Source: Adiantum capillus-veneris (lineage: Eukaryota; Streptophyta; Polypodiopsida; Polypodiales; Pteridaceae). Taken from it: a stretch of DNA of 58,000 bases. Of this stretch, positions 10,884-20,330 are shown piece after piece. The notes beneath the pieces were generated by a model. That model saw only the letters and a list, made by a program, of their open reading frames with translations, searched no databases and was not told where the DNA came from. The stretch lies in contig CM043967.1 in the NCBI GenBank assembly GCA_014529385.2, positions 126,769,182-126,827,181 on the forward strand. The letters are read 5' to 3'. Numbering within the stretch: position 1 is the stretch's first letter; the number at the start of each line of letters is the position of its first letter. The position numbers and the translations under genes were made by a program.

Positions 10884-11335
10884 TTAGCCCTCTTGTACAT
10901 ATTCCTTGCTTTCTTCTTCACTGGATGATTCCAAAGCTTCATCTTCACTTTGATCTTCACCTGTGTTTTGCTCCTCCTCATCAACATCTTCTGGATCATT
11001 GTCTCCTTTTCTCTTAAACATTTTGATCCTTTTTCCTGCAATGGGAATTTTTACTTATTATACCATCTAGTTTAGACAAGTTTTAAGTAGCATTTTTTAT
11101 GCACATTCTTTACAACATACGATCCAAACCATTTTTTTGAGAACTTACGCATGACTGTGTGTTGGTTATCAAGGCTACTATCATACACTAAAACCCAGTC
11201 ATCTTTGTCAATTGCTTTTCTCCTAAGCCAATGTCTCTTATCAAAGTACTCCTTTTTTTTCAACCTTGCATTTTTGAGTTGTTCTTTTGCAGCGTCAATG
11301 TCTCCAGGTTTTCTGTCTAGTTGCTTTATGTGCAA
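10884..11335 (-). pseudogene. pol: integrase C-terminal GPY/F-like module and acidic Pol tail (element B)
   Basis: On the minus strand DWVLVYDSSLDNQHTVMRKF is followed by KKWFGSYVVKNV, the GPY/F module with Pro changed to Ser (element D has GPY). After a frame change the chain ends in AGKRIKMFKRKGDNDPEDVD and a strongly Glu/Asp/Ser-rich tail, stopping at TAA 10886-10884. No chromodomain is visible. The tail parallels the acidic tail of element D, so it is a lineage trait. Confidence 0.78.
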
Positions 11336-11354
11336 TTCAAGGAGATCTTCCCTA

Positions 11355-11888
11355 CTAAGCCCCTCTTGTCAAGGGAATTGTATCTTCAATCGGCATCACT
11401 GGATTTTGACCATACATTAGCTCCACAAGAATATATCCAATTATTGAGCTATGTGTTGTATGATCAGCCCATAAAGCATATGGTAGTAGTTTTGGCCACT
11501 CACCAACTCTTCCTTCGCAAGCCTTGGCCAAAGCTTTGATGATAGGAGGATGCCCTGTTTCACTCTTTCCATTGCCTTCAGGGTTGTAAGCTGTAGTAAG
11601 AGAAAGCTTGATTCCTAATCTGGAAAAGAACTCCCTTGCTTCCTCAACATCTCGCTCACCTCTGTCTGTAGTTATCTTCCCCACACAACCATAATGGCAA
11701 ATCACCTCATGAAGAAGGAATCTGCACATAGCTTTTTTGGTTTTAGCTCTTAATGCTCTTCCTTCAACCTGGTTAGTTAGGTGTGCTCGTGCAAGAACCA
11801 AGTATCTCATCTGCCAGAGCCCTAAAGGCATCGTGACTAGATCCACAACCCATTTATAGTACATGTCTAGTGTATATGTAGGGTGCAA
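11355..11888 (-). pseudogene. pol: Ty3-type integrase catalytic core (element B)
   Basis: The 177-residue frame holds YKWVVDLVTMPLG (first Asp, residue 16), GKITTDRGE (second Asp, residue 75) and NPEGNGKSETGHPP (Glu, residue 110). That is a D,D(34)E triad, close to the family's usual D,D(35)E. Its partner zinc module lies just upstream on the minus strand (about 11890-12050). The frame ends near IEDTIPLTRGA, after which the C-terminal module appears in another frame. It would insert cDNA into chromosomes. Confidence 0.9.
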
Positions 11889-12638
11889 TCCATCACGATG
11901 TTAGACATTTGAATACATTTGACAAGTTACACATGACTCTACAAATTGAGATACACCTTTATACATACCCTTTCACCAATATTTTTCTTTCAAGTTGGAG
12001 AAGGTTGCCCACACACCCCTGTGTCCAGCCCATAGACTCTCATGAAACTCTTTCATGAGCTTTACTTGAGTCTCTTTTCTACATATAACCCATTGTGGTG
12101 TAGCACCCTTTAGTTTAGGATGCTTCCACAAGTAACCATCCCTCAAAAAGTATCCATATGCTTTCCTGCGTATCCTCTTGAATTCTTGTTCAGACCAATC
12201 ATCCTGTTTTGCTAGAGTACTCAAGTAGCTTTCAATAAGAAGCCAATCACCTTCATAAATCTCTTTCAAGAACAATTCAAGTGGATTAGTCATGCAGACA
12301 TTGCTACCTTTGACATGAGAGATAGAATATAACTTTGTGCCTACATCATCTCCCTCCTCAATCATTTGTGGCTCATCTTCATACCTTTCCCTTGATAGCA
12401 TATTTGCCAATGTATTGTCTCTACCTGCAATGTGCTTAAACTCAGGATTTAAGGACTTAATGTAGGCAATCCACCACAACATAGCAATATCTAGCATTGA
12501 GTAGCTTGTATCATCCCAAGAAGTGGTAGACAATATGTTTCTACAACCACACATGAAATTAGGTACTCTTTCCCATTTTTCAATGATGTAACCATACCCC
12601 ATTACTCTCTCTTTATCTGTGGATAGTTTCTTTGGCAA
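11889..12638 (-). pseudogene. pol: RNase H C-terminal half and integrase zinc module (element B)
   Basis: The 221-residue frame (11973-12638) contains DIAMLWWIAYIKSLNPEFK and GRDNTLANMLSRERYED, the C-terminal end of Ty3 RNase H. The start of the H2C2 integrase zinc module follows (FHESLWAGHRGVWATF). Between 11972 and 11889 the frame breaks, but SCVTCQMYSNV can be read, giving the Cys pair. Compared with element D it keeps both cysteines. Confidence 0.85.
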
Positions 12639-13179
12639 GCACTTAGTACCTTTGCTCCAAATATTACCACAAATCCGTGTCCTTCTTCGTCATCTTGCCC
12701 TATTGCCCATCCAATCCCTATAGGACTGGTGTCTATTGTCACAATTACTGGCCTTTGACACTCATAGTCTACCTTTCTCAAAGTTGGTGTTGACATAAGA
12801 AACTCCTTTAGTTTTCTCATGGCTTTTACATGTGCTTCTGTCCATTTTAACTTTTGACTCTTTCTAAGCAATTGATAAAGAGGATCAGCTACATGTGCAT
12901 AATATGGAATCCAAATAACATAAAAGACACATGATCCCAGAAACCTTCTAACCTTAGTGATGCTAGTGTTTCTTTCATTCTTTGGATGGCATCTACCTTT
13001 GTTGGACAAGGTTTCCTACCATATGGCCCGCACATGTGCCCCACAATGATCACTTCATTAACACCAAACATAGACTTTTTCCCTGACAACATAAGATTCA
13101 CTTCTTCCAACCTAGACAAAATTTTATCACAATCATTTCTGTGATTTACCACAAACCTGTGACATCCCATGAGATCCAA
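12602..13179 (-). pseudogene. pol: reverse transcriptase C-terminal part and start of RNase H (element B)
   Basis: Two overlapping frames cover this part. 12889-13179 has NLMLSGKKSMFGVNEVIIVG and GPYGRKPCPTKVDAIQRMKE, the palm/thumb text of Ty3 RT. 12602-13009 has RRFLGSCVFYVIWIPYYAHV and then VTIDTSPIGIGWAIGQDDEE, the first strand of RNase H with its catalytic Asp. A frameshift lies between them near 12960. Confidence 0.85.
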
Positions 13180-13197
13180 AGCTTCATCTTTCTCAAT

Positions 13198-13611
13198 TTA
13201 TCCCCATCCTTTGATAGGAAAATCATCAATGAAAGGCATTGTGATTTGAGGAATAAAGTCACGTAAGACCTTATTCAACCTATTCATCATATGTTCAACC
13301 GAGTTGGTTGCTCCTTGTGGCAAGGTACACATCCTTACCAAACCCAAAGTTATCCTCATGGTTGTCAAGTCTATGCTTTCGATTGCAAGTTGAAATTGAT
13401 CATACCCTGAGTACAGATCCCCCATCGAGTAGATTGCCCTCCCCGCAAACATCTCTGCAAACTTATCCACAATTGGACCTGTATCTACATTTCTAATTGT
13501 CACCTTGTTCAGTGGTTTCATATCTTGGATGAAGCGTAGAGCACCATTATTCTTCAGGACTATGAACCACCAGTTTGAGTATGGAGCACAAGAAGGCTCC
13601 AAAATCCTCAT
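13198..13611 (-). pseudogene. pol: Ty3-type reverse transcriptase, fingers and palm (element B)
   Basis: The 137-residue frame runs from ILEPSCAPYSNWWFIVLKNN through MGDLYSGYDQFQLAIES (first catalytic Asp) and CTLPQGATNSVEHMMNRLNK to FIDD at 13233-13222. The motif after the active site is FPIKG rather than the more common ILVYS type, a trait shared with element D (LPIKG). The frame is in good condition compared with the rest of B. Confidence 0.92.
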
Positions 13612-14600
13612 TTCATTTTTTCATTTAGTAGCTCTACTAACTTTAGCAAATGAGCCTTTGGAATCGGAATAGGCCGCAGATTCCAAGGCACATGAGGTAT
13701 TGTGAAAATTACCATAGGAGCTATAATAGAAGAATCAAAACATCCTATCTCATGTGGCTCAAATGCAAAAGCCTTACCATGCTTTGAAAGAATTTCTTTG
13801 AATCACTTTGTCTCCTCGTGTGTTAGAAAAATCCTCGCAACCAATCTGCAACTCTTGAAAAAACTCCTTTGTGAAGGTATGCCCAATCCTTTTAGGATTC
13901 CTCAAACTTGGTTGCAAAGAAGCTTGCTCAATCTTTTCCCTGTTGTTGGGTGGTAAGGGTGAAGCTACTGGTTTCACCTTCTTTGCTACACTTTTGTATT
14001 TAGTTTCAACATGGACTTCTGAGCCAACTGTTTGGTTTTCTTTAAAGGCTTCTATGACTTGATACATTTCCATAGAGCAAACTTCCACAACTTCATTTTC
14101 AAGATACAAACTAGACTCCATTATACCATCAAGCTCACCCATAGTATCTACAAAAGAGACGTGTTCACACAAACCCAAATATCTTCAATAGGCTCTAGCA
14201 ACCCACTCTTTTTCATGCCTATTTGTACATTATGTACCAATTGCCTCTCACATCTCTTCAAATCTTCAAGTTTTGTAAAACATATTGATCCATTCCTTGT
14301 TACCAAGGAGCCCGTTGAGAAAGTTTCACCTATTTTTGGATCAAGCAAGACTCTTTTTCTTTCTGTACCACTGCAATCCTGTTTTACAATGGTACTTGGT
14401 CAAAACCCATCATTTTCCTATGATCATGAAACTCTTTGCTCACCTTCGGTAAAGGATGTTCTCTGAGGTTGTCATGAATTTTTTCATGGTTTACACAAAT
14501 TGTGAGAAATTGGACAACACGTTTACCATCTTTGTCGTGTATCATAGCATATGTTGAACCATCGTCCTTCCATCGTCCATTACATTTGTTTCCATTCAAA
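13612..14600 (-). pseudogene. pol: Pol region between protease and reverse transcriptase (element B)
   Basis: Fragments in changing frames (14384-14599, 14148-14348, 13774-14178) align with 44270-44985 of element D. Examples are VQFLTICVNHEKIHDNLREH, FVDTMGELDGIMESSLY, KYKSVAKKVKPVASPLP and LRNPKRIGHTFTKEF. The last two lie just before the RT fingers. This is a spacer with no known enzymatic motif, conserved between B and D. Several stops and shifts break it. Confidence 0.75.
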
Positions 14601-14673
14601 CTCCCACAATGTAGGTCTGTCCAAGGATGAGATGATATGAAGATGTATCCTGTACAAAGAAGTTTTGGTCAAT

Positions 14674-15009
14674 CTATACATCACCTATTTTCACCTTCAC
14701 ATTTGGACATGCTGCATACAATTCACCGGATGAATTGTTTGCCACTTTTACCATCCAATCATGATATGTGTCCATCGGCCATTTGCACTTGTTGTAGAGA
14801 CTCTTTGACATTATGTTTATTTCTGAACCATGGTCAATCAAGGCAGCAAATGGCTCTTCTAGATCATCTACCTTGACCAAAGTTTCTGTAGTAGCCCTTG
14901 CCCAGTGACTTCGTGAATAGTAGCTCCTAGGAATAGCTTCCACTGCTTCATCATCATTTGAGAAATGCACTTGCTTCACTCTCCCACTAGATTGGTAGCA
15001 TCCTACCAC
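14674..15009 (-). pseudogene. pol: retropepsin-type protease with an Asp-His-Gly active site (element B)
   Basis: HWARATTETLVKVDDLEEPF leads to ALIDHGSEINIMSKSLY, where the catalytic loop normally reads Asp-Ser/Thr-Gly. The DHG triplet is at 14835-14827. Element D has the same DHG (ALIDHGLEINLM), so His is inherited in this lineage, not a lone mutation in B. The second half includes WMVKVANNSSGELYAACPNV, equivalent to WWIRAANMIPGDIYGACANV in D. Confidence 0.85.
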
Positions 15010-15030
15010 ACCTCCATCATCCTCCTTATT

Positions 15031-15633
15031 TCACAACTGCATCCATTGTGTCTTCAAGGTATCTCCTTCAACTTGTCGACAAGAAACTTCAGCAAGAGTT
15101 TTCCTCTTTCTCTTGATGATGTCAATGATCTCCTCATGGAATTCACGCTTTGCAATGCCAAGAACTTCTCCCAAAGTAAACTCAATCTTGCTATTCAAAA
15201 TCCTATCCTCCAGGACTTTCTTTAAATCTGTAGCAACATCAATATCATATTGTAGTTTATAAGTTGGGCCCTTTGTCTTACCTTTTGTTGGATATTTCTT
15301 CTTTTCTATTATAGACTCCTCCATGGGTACTTCAGGTGGAGATGCTCCTTGTGTTGGGGGTGTTTGGGAAGGCATTTAGCTACTTCTTCCCCCACTTCTA
15401 CAAGCTCTTTTTTATGGTCCTTCATCAACATTCTCACGTCTATGCTTCTCTTCTACAATAGCCTCATTTTGTTGGCATTTTGTAATGTGCACTAACAATG
15501 AGTCCACTGGATCATTCCGTCCTGTTTCTAGATGTATGCAATCATCTACTTTATGTAGAATCTCTTTTGTAAGCTTTCCCTTTTTAGATAATTGCATAAC
15601 ATTTGGCCAAATTTGACCATGATGGTCACTCAC
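15031..15633 (-). pseudogene. Gag-protease linker, coiled and Lys/Glu-rich (element B)
   Basis: Two frames, 15412-15633 and 15031-15375, correspond to 43302-43740 of element D. Shared text includes TLGEVLGIAKREFHEEIIDI with IKRKRK. The segment GKTKGPTYKLQYDIDVATDL also matches D. The part is basic and has no known domain. Its conservation in both elements suggests a real part of the polyprotein, perhaps a structural spacer. Confidence 0.7.
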
Positions 15634-15749
15634 CTCTTCATCACTAAGATGCTTAATTTATACTCCATAAGTAGCTACTCAATTGAAGAGGTGGCATGGT
15701 TAGTTGCCATATCTCTTCAACTAAGGTTTGCATTCCCTCCTTCCCAAAG

Positions 15750-16288
15750 TTAGTTCTCAATGGTAGACCTGTCTCTCTTAAGTGTATTTACCATCCTTAA
15801 AAAAACTACATCTTTTGTCAAAGCATCACTGAAGCTATCACAATCCCTTCTTACATGGTCTGTACTATCACACCAAATACATCTATTAACAAAACCTTCT
15901 TTGGGCTGTTGTCTTTGCCTAGGAAGTGGCCCTGATGGTTGGCCTTTTTCTTCAAGCTTTGCAAGCTTGACCTTCATGTCACGCATTCCCTTCACAAGAT
16001 CATCTAGCATAGACTCATCAAACTTAGGAGCTATAAAAGAAGGCTTTACCATTTTGCCGGAAGTTGAGGTGGAAGGACTTGTAGTGTTTACCACCATCTT
16101 GTCCCTTATTTTTTGTTATTTGGCAAGCAGTGAGACAGCACCTTCAACCTCATTCCAATCGGTGTTTAGTCCTTGCTCAACATCTTTATCGTCAAGCAGA
16201 AGCTCTAAATTTTCTTGAAACTCTTTACCTGCAGCTTGTAAGAAAAGATCTGTCTTCTCTGCATCTAGTGTGGCCCTTTCTGTCACGT
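15750..16288 (-). pseudogene. gag: Gag C-terminal part with CCHC zinc knuckle (element B)
   Basis: The minus strand from 16288 reads TERATLDAEKTDLFLQAAGK, the capsid end, matching RSLKDQKVELFIQAADPRLQ of element D. After a break near 16100 the frame 16097-15750 gives FDESMLDDLVKGMRDMKVKL and then CIWCDSTDHVRRDC at 15881-15840, a CX2CX4HX4C nucleocapsid knuckle. Element C is inserted exactly at the right edge (16288/16289), cutting Gag in two. Confidence 0.85.
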
Positions 16289-18150
16289 TGGTGCAGCCAA
16301 AGTATGTCGACACTAAAAGATGGCATGGACAGATGTGTGTAGGCAAGCAGAAGCATGGCAAAGGAATGAAGCAGCTAGGAAGTTCACGGGATTACAGGTA
16401 GCATCGGAAGTGTATGCACGCTGCAGCTTACAGGCCAAGCAAGACTACATAAGGGGCTAATTGGGGTAGCAGATGAAAGAGATGCAAAGTTCAGCCTTGG
16501 GGTCTAGGAATGAAGAGCTTGAAGTGCTGAAGGAGCAGGTCTAGACGGCTCATCAAACCGAGCTACGGAGCCCAAGTTATTGAAGGTTAAAGCTTTGGTG
16601 GTTTGCAGATTCTTGCCGGACAGGGCAGCTGTGGATAGGAGGTCCAAGTGAATCTTGAGGTATAGATGTGTAGAGCTCAATTCATGGAGCCTACTTGTCT
16701 TTTCGGATTGTATATCGGAGCCACGGTTTGCAAGATATGATCATTTGAAGTTTTTTCAGGGGCCGGGTCTGGGGGGCCGGGTCTGAGCCCACTTGACCGC
16801 ATTGGATTACGTGCCATCTGGCATCTTTTGAGCATTGACAAAGTTGTAAAGCAGGGTTTAAGTCATACGGAGCCATCACGAAGTGACTGCATACCAAGCA
16901 GGATCCGGAGCAAGAAGATATGGCGGTCGAAAACTGGGAGTCTTTGCTCAAAGTTGATTGCAGATGGTTTGATCGTGTTTTGGTGGCATCGGATGATAGC
17001 CTTGGAGATGAGATAATGGGGCAAGAGGAATACGCCTGGACGATGAAAACGGTGGATTTTAGGTCAGGCTTCAAAGCCAGGGCATAGGCCTACTGGGCAG
17101 GATTCCACAGGGCACCCAGTTCAAGGAAAAAAAAAGGAGATTGAATGTGGAATTTTAAAGAAGATTTTGGATCCCAAGGGCTATGGCCTCTTGAGATGCC
17201 ACGTGTCACAACTTAATCTTACATGCGGGTGCAGGGCTTCTGAGGCCGGGCTATAAAGGTTGGTTGATGCATGATGACATGGCAGGACTTGCTAGAGGCG
17301 GGTCTCGCGGCTCCAAATTTTTTAGAAGGAGAGGGAGAGCAATAGCGAGGTCGCTATTGCCTCCCCCCCTCGTGTAAGAGAAAGGCCCTGCAGCAGCGTG
17401 CAAGGAGGTGCCGACAAGCAAATGAAGTGCAAGGAGAAGGGAGTCCGGGCGGCCGGCCAAAAAAGTGAAGGGAAAGGGGCCAAAGGGCCAATGTGTCTAG
17501 CATGCAAAAGTTTCCAAAATACATTAAGCCAAGTGTTGGCAATGCATAAAACTTCTAAAAGGAACTCTACATGAAATGCACGACATGGAATCACACCACC
17601 ATTTTTTTTGAGATTTCTAGGCACACCCCTATAAAAGGGTGATTATGTTCATTTTTAAGGGTTTTTTTTTTTGCCAAGGGGTCTTTGGACCAAGGAGGAA
17701 GTTTTTGCCAGGGCTTTTGGAGCTCTTGTTTTTTGGTTGCCGAGGTTCATGCCGGAAGGGTGTTGGATGTACGTGCTATTGCCTATGCTAGTAGACGGTT
17801 CCCTACAGTTTCAGGCGTCATTTCCCCTTCCCCCTTCTCTTCTCGGCTTGTGTGCGTGTGTTTCTGGGTGTGTGTCGGCGTGTGTACCCCCCTGTGATTG
17901 GTAGTGCAAAGAGAGGTAGAGAGAGGTTATGTGAGTGTGGAAGGCTGTGAATTGAGCGAAGTGGAGTGATTGAGTCTGTCTGGTGCATTGCAAGGCGTAT
18001 GTGCGTATGGTTGTGTGGAAGCAATGGTTTGTTTGCGGGTAGTTTTGAGTTTTGAAGGTGAACTCGAGTGGATTGGGGCGTTGTGTATACCCTGGGCTAT
18101 AGTGAGGAATAGTGTTGTGTGCTGGGTGTGTTCCCCTTTCCCCCTCTCCA
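16289..18150 (+). repeat. 5' LTR of element C (1862 bp)
   Basis: It matches 20331-22328 along its length apart from small changes and one large gap. The gap is about 150 bases present at roughly 21286-21437 of the 3' copy and missing here after CTATAAAGG. The edges share CTGG, as expected for deletion by microhomology. A 14-bp internal duplication (GGGGCCGGGTCTG, near 16760-16788) is present only in this copy. Confidence 0.88.
17252..17257 (+). promoter_or_regulatory. candidate TATA box in the 5' LTR of element C
   Basis: GGGCTATAAAGG is conserved in the 3' LTR at 21278-21289. A second TATAAAA within the palindromic ACCCCTATAAAAGGGT lies near 17626-17641 and is also conserved. Either could set the start of transcription; the sequence alone does not decide between them. 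Confidence 0.45.
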
Positions 18151-18181
18151 TCTTCTGGTGCCCCCACGGAGGAGCTGTCTG

Positions 18182-18490
18182 ATGCTCCAATTTGCGGTTC
18201 AAGGTGGTGTTTTTTTGCCGACAAAGAGGTTGGCTGATGGTCGTGATATTTTATGGTTGAGGTTGAAGCTGATAGAGATGGTGGAGCCAGGTTTTGGCCC
18301 CATATTTACGGGCGTCGAAGATCCCGAGGATTGGTTAGCAGATTTCGAATTATGGTTGTTGTCGATGCGTATGTCGACAGATGCACAAAGATTACAGATG
18401 GTGCCATTGTTGATGCGAGGACAAGCCAAGGTGTGGTTCGATGGCCTAGAGAGCAGTGATCGAGAATCATGGCAAAGGTTGCAGAGTTAG
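18182..18490 (+). CDS. gag: Gag-like protein of element C, N-terminal part
   Basis: The frame contains PIFTGVEDPEDWLADFELWL and VPLLMRGQAKVWFDGL, matching the pattern of the retrotransposon Gag (capsid) family: a Phe/Gly start, Asp-Pro-x-x-Trp-Leu, and a downstream Trp-Phe. A TAG at 18488-18490 interrupts the frame just before FLERFREVITVEKAGARL, which is the next Gag segment, so the stop probably replaced a Gln codon (CAG). The true start is uncertain: ATG 18182 lies just inside the internal region, and an in-frame ATG at 18119 lies within the LTR. Confidence 0.78.
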   Translation: MLQFAVQGGVFLPTKRLADGRDILWLRLKLIEMVEPGFGPIFTGVEDPEDWLADFELWLLSMRMSTDAQRLQMVPLLMRGQAKVWFDGLESSDRESWQRLQS

Positions 18491-18511
18491 TTTCTGGAGC
18501 GGTTTCGAGAG

Positions 18512-19786
18512 GTGATTACGGTGGAAAAAGCCGGTGCAAGACTGAAAGCGGTATTCCAGGATGTAAGTAAATATTTCTCTATTTTCATTGAGCAGTTTGA
18601 AGCTTGTTGGAAGCAGTTAGAGATTGCGACTGGGGTCAAAAGAAATCAATCTTTGATGTTGTCAAAGCTGTTAGAGTACTTGCATCCAAGGATTAGAGAA
18701 AAGGTCGAAGATGGTGCCGATACCTATGAAGACATGGTCTATCTGGCAAAGATAAAGAGCAGAAAGGTGAAGAGAAAGTTGGAGTTGGGAATGCTAAAAC
18801 CAGTAGATTATATGCCTATTGTTGCGGAGGTAGCAGAGTGCTCTTGGGTCCAACCGAGGGTGGTTCCAGTTATGCAAAAGGCAAGGCCTGTGGGGGTAAG
18901 ACCTACTATTGTTTATGTTCCTTGGAGGTTTCCAGATTGTGATGTGCATGTGCCGAGGGTGAAAGAGTTTTTCAACGAGGAGAAGCTCCATGTCGAGGTG
19001 AACCAAGATGCAAAAGTGGTAGCAGATGTGGAGGTTCCAGTACGGATTGAAGAGGTAAAGCATGTTCTTGTTGAAAGTTTGCATGAAATGGTAGCAGAAT
19101 ACAATCGAGATGCAGATACCAAGGGTTCAGAAGCTAATGAAGAAAGTTTGCAAAGGAGTGAAGATGGTCAAGCTTTTGTGGAGCAGCAAGTGGATGCAGA
19201 TGCAGATACAGAGTCGGTATATGATGCTGATGCTGATGATGATACAAGCTCGATTTGCTGGGAGACAAGCGAGGAGGATAGAGTCGATGAATATACATCC
19301 CATGACGAGGAGATGAAATCTGATGAACCCAAACTGGTAAAGGTAAAGCTGCCCTCTTATATGTTTGATGATATGGTGATAGCACATGTGCAAGAAGAGC
19401 AGGGAACAGAGCAAGATGAGATAGTTGATGAAAGCCAAAAGATGCTGTCTAGACCTACAGATGATGGAATGCAGGTGAAGGTGGTATGTGGTGCCATGTT
19501 AATGGTTGTGCTGATGAAAGTAGCTGTGGAATGTGCCATGGTGGTGCAACATGTGCAGACTTTTTCCAAGAGAGATAAAGCGGCTATGTCTATGGAGGAG
19601 CCTGAGATGGATGCGGTAAAGAACGAGATTCTCTCTTCCATGGAGGAGCATGATGCAGCGGTAGAAGAGGTGATTGAAGAGCAAGCGACTGGAGCTGGAC
19701 AGAAGGAAGTGTTGAGCGACCTTGAAGGGCCAATCGATGATGAAGGGCTTGATGACAGTGTAGGTGAGTTTGAAGATGAGGTGTAA
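18512..19786 (+). CDS. gag: Gag-like protein of element C, central part with acidic region
   Basis: This 424-residue frame is the same frame as the preceding segment. The first 110 residues finish the Gag fold (YFSIFIEQFEACWKQLEIAT, LLEYLHPRIREKVED). Residues of about 185-300 are very acidic with Asp/Glu repeats such as DADTESVYDADADDDTSS, and the rest is Glu- and Met-rich. No CCHC knuckle, protease motif or polymerase motif is present. The frame stops at TAA 19784-19786, and the same frame reopens seven bases later. The acidic middle is unusual for an RNA-binding Gag and its role is unknown. Confidence 0.75.
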   Translation: MITVEKAGARLKAVFQDVSKYFSIFIEQFEACWKQLEIATGVKRNQSLMLSKLLEYLHPRIREKVEDGADTYEDMVYLAKIKSRKVKRKLELGMLKPVDYMPIVAEVAECSWVQPRVVPVMQKARPVGVRPTIVYVPWRFPDCDVHVPRVKEFFNEEKLHVEVNQDAKVVADVEVPVRIEEVKHVLVESLHEMVAEYNRDADTKGSEANEESLQRSEDGQAFVEQQVDADADTESVYDADADDDTSSICWETSEEDRVDEYTSHDEEMKSDEPKLVKVKLPSYMFDDMVIAHVQEEQGTEQDEIVDESQKMLSRPTDDGMQVKVVCGAMLMVVLMKVAVECAMVVQHVQTFSKRDKAAMSMEEPEMDAVKNEILSSMEEHDAAVEEVIEEQATGAGQKEVLSDLEGPIDDEGLDDSVGEFEDEV

Positions 19787-19792
19787 GAGAGC

Positions 19793-20203
19793 ATGAAGCC
19801 AGTGCAAGAGATGTGTTCTATGGCATATGAAGGAGGTTCCCAAGATGTGTCCAAGCTTCCAAAAGAGGTATTCAACCCATGGTTGAAAGGTATGCTTGTA
19901 AGTGCAACTGTGCAGTATGTTATCCATCAGATACGGGGTTCCTTTGAGAGGAGCTCTACATTACATGGCTGGGAGGGAGGGTCAGAAGTGTTGGTTCATA
20001 CAGATAATGGGGTTGCAGAGCCATATAGGCTGATGAGGCAAGATGATGTCCGAAGAGGTGCTGAAGTGCTATGGGCCTTTTGTGTGCATGGATGGCTACG
20101 TGCTTGGGTAGGGCACTATTGGAGGTTGTTGCATATGGATGAAAGTGAACAGAGCCAGGTGTTCGATCCAGGTGGAAGCTACCACGTGAAGGTTTGGCAG
20201 TAG
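19793..20203 (+). CDS. uncharacterised C-terminal reading frame of element C
   Basis: A 136-residue frame continues in phase after the TAA at 19784, so it may be the original C-terminus of the same protein. It is Trp-rich in its second half (ALWAF-type text: VLWAFCVHGWLRAWVGHYWR) and carries no motif I can assign. Its end at 20203 lies 127 bases before the 3' LTR. Codon phase and position are the only evidence that it was coding. Confidence 0.5.
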   Translation: MKPVQEMCSMAYEGGSQDVSKLPKEVFNPWLKGMLVSATVQYVIHQIRGSFERSSTLHGWEGGSEVLVHTDNGVAEPYRLMRQDDVRRGAEVLWAFCVHGWLRAWVGHYWRLLHMDESEQSQVFDPGGSYHVKVWQ

Positions 20204-20330
20204 GATACAATAAAAACATTGTACATATGGTTTCAGTTTTCTCATAGTGTGTGCCAGGTTTTGAAGTTTATAGTGGAATAAAGCTCTTTTGTGGTTGAGC
20301 ATAAATGCTCAACAAGGGGATGGGCAATGA

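Noticed and set aside
17322-18224. Overlapping frames of 100-137 residues on both strands in the 5' LTR of element C (and their twins near 21580-22355)
   Set aside because: They are duplicated simply because the LTR is duplicated; no domain or codon pattern supports coding.
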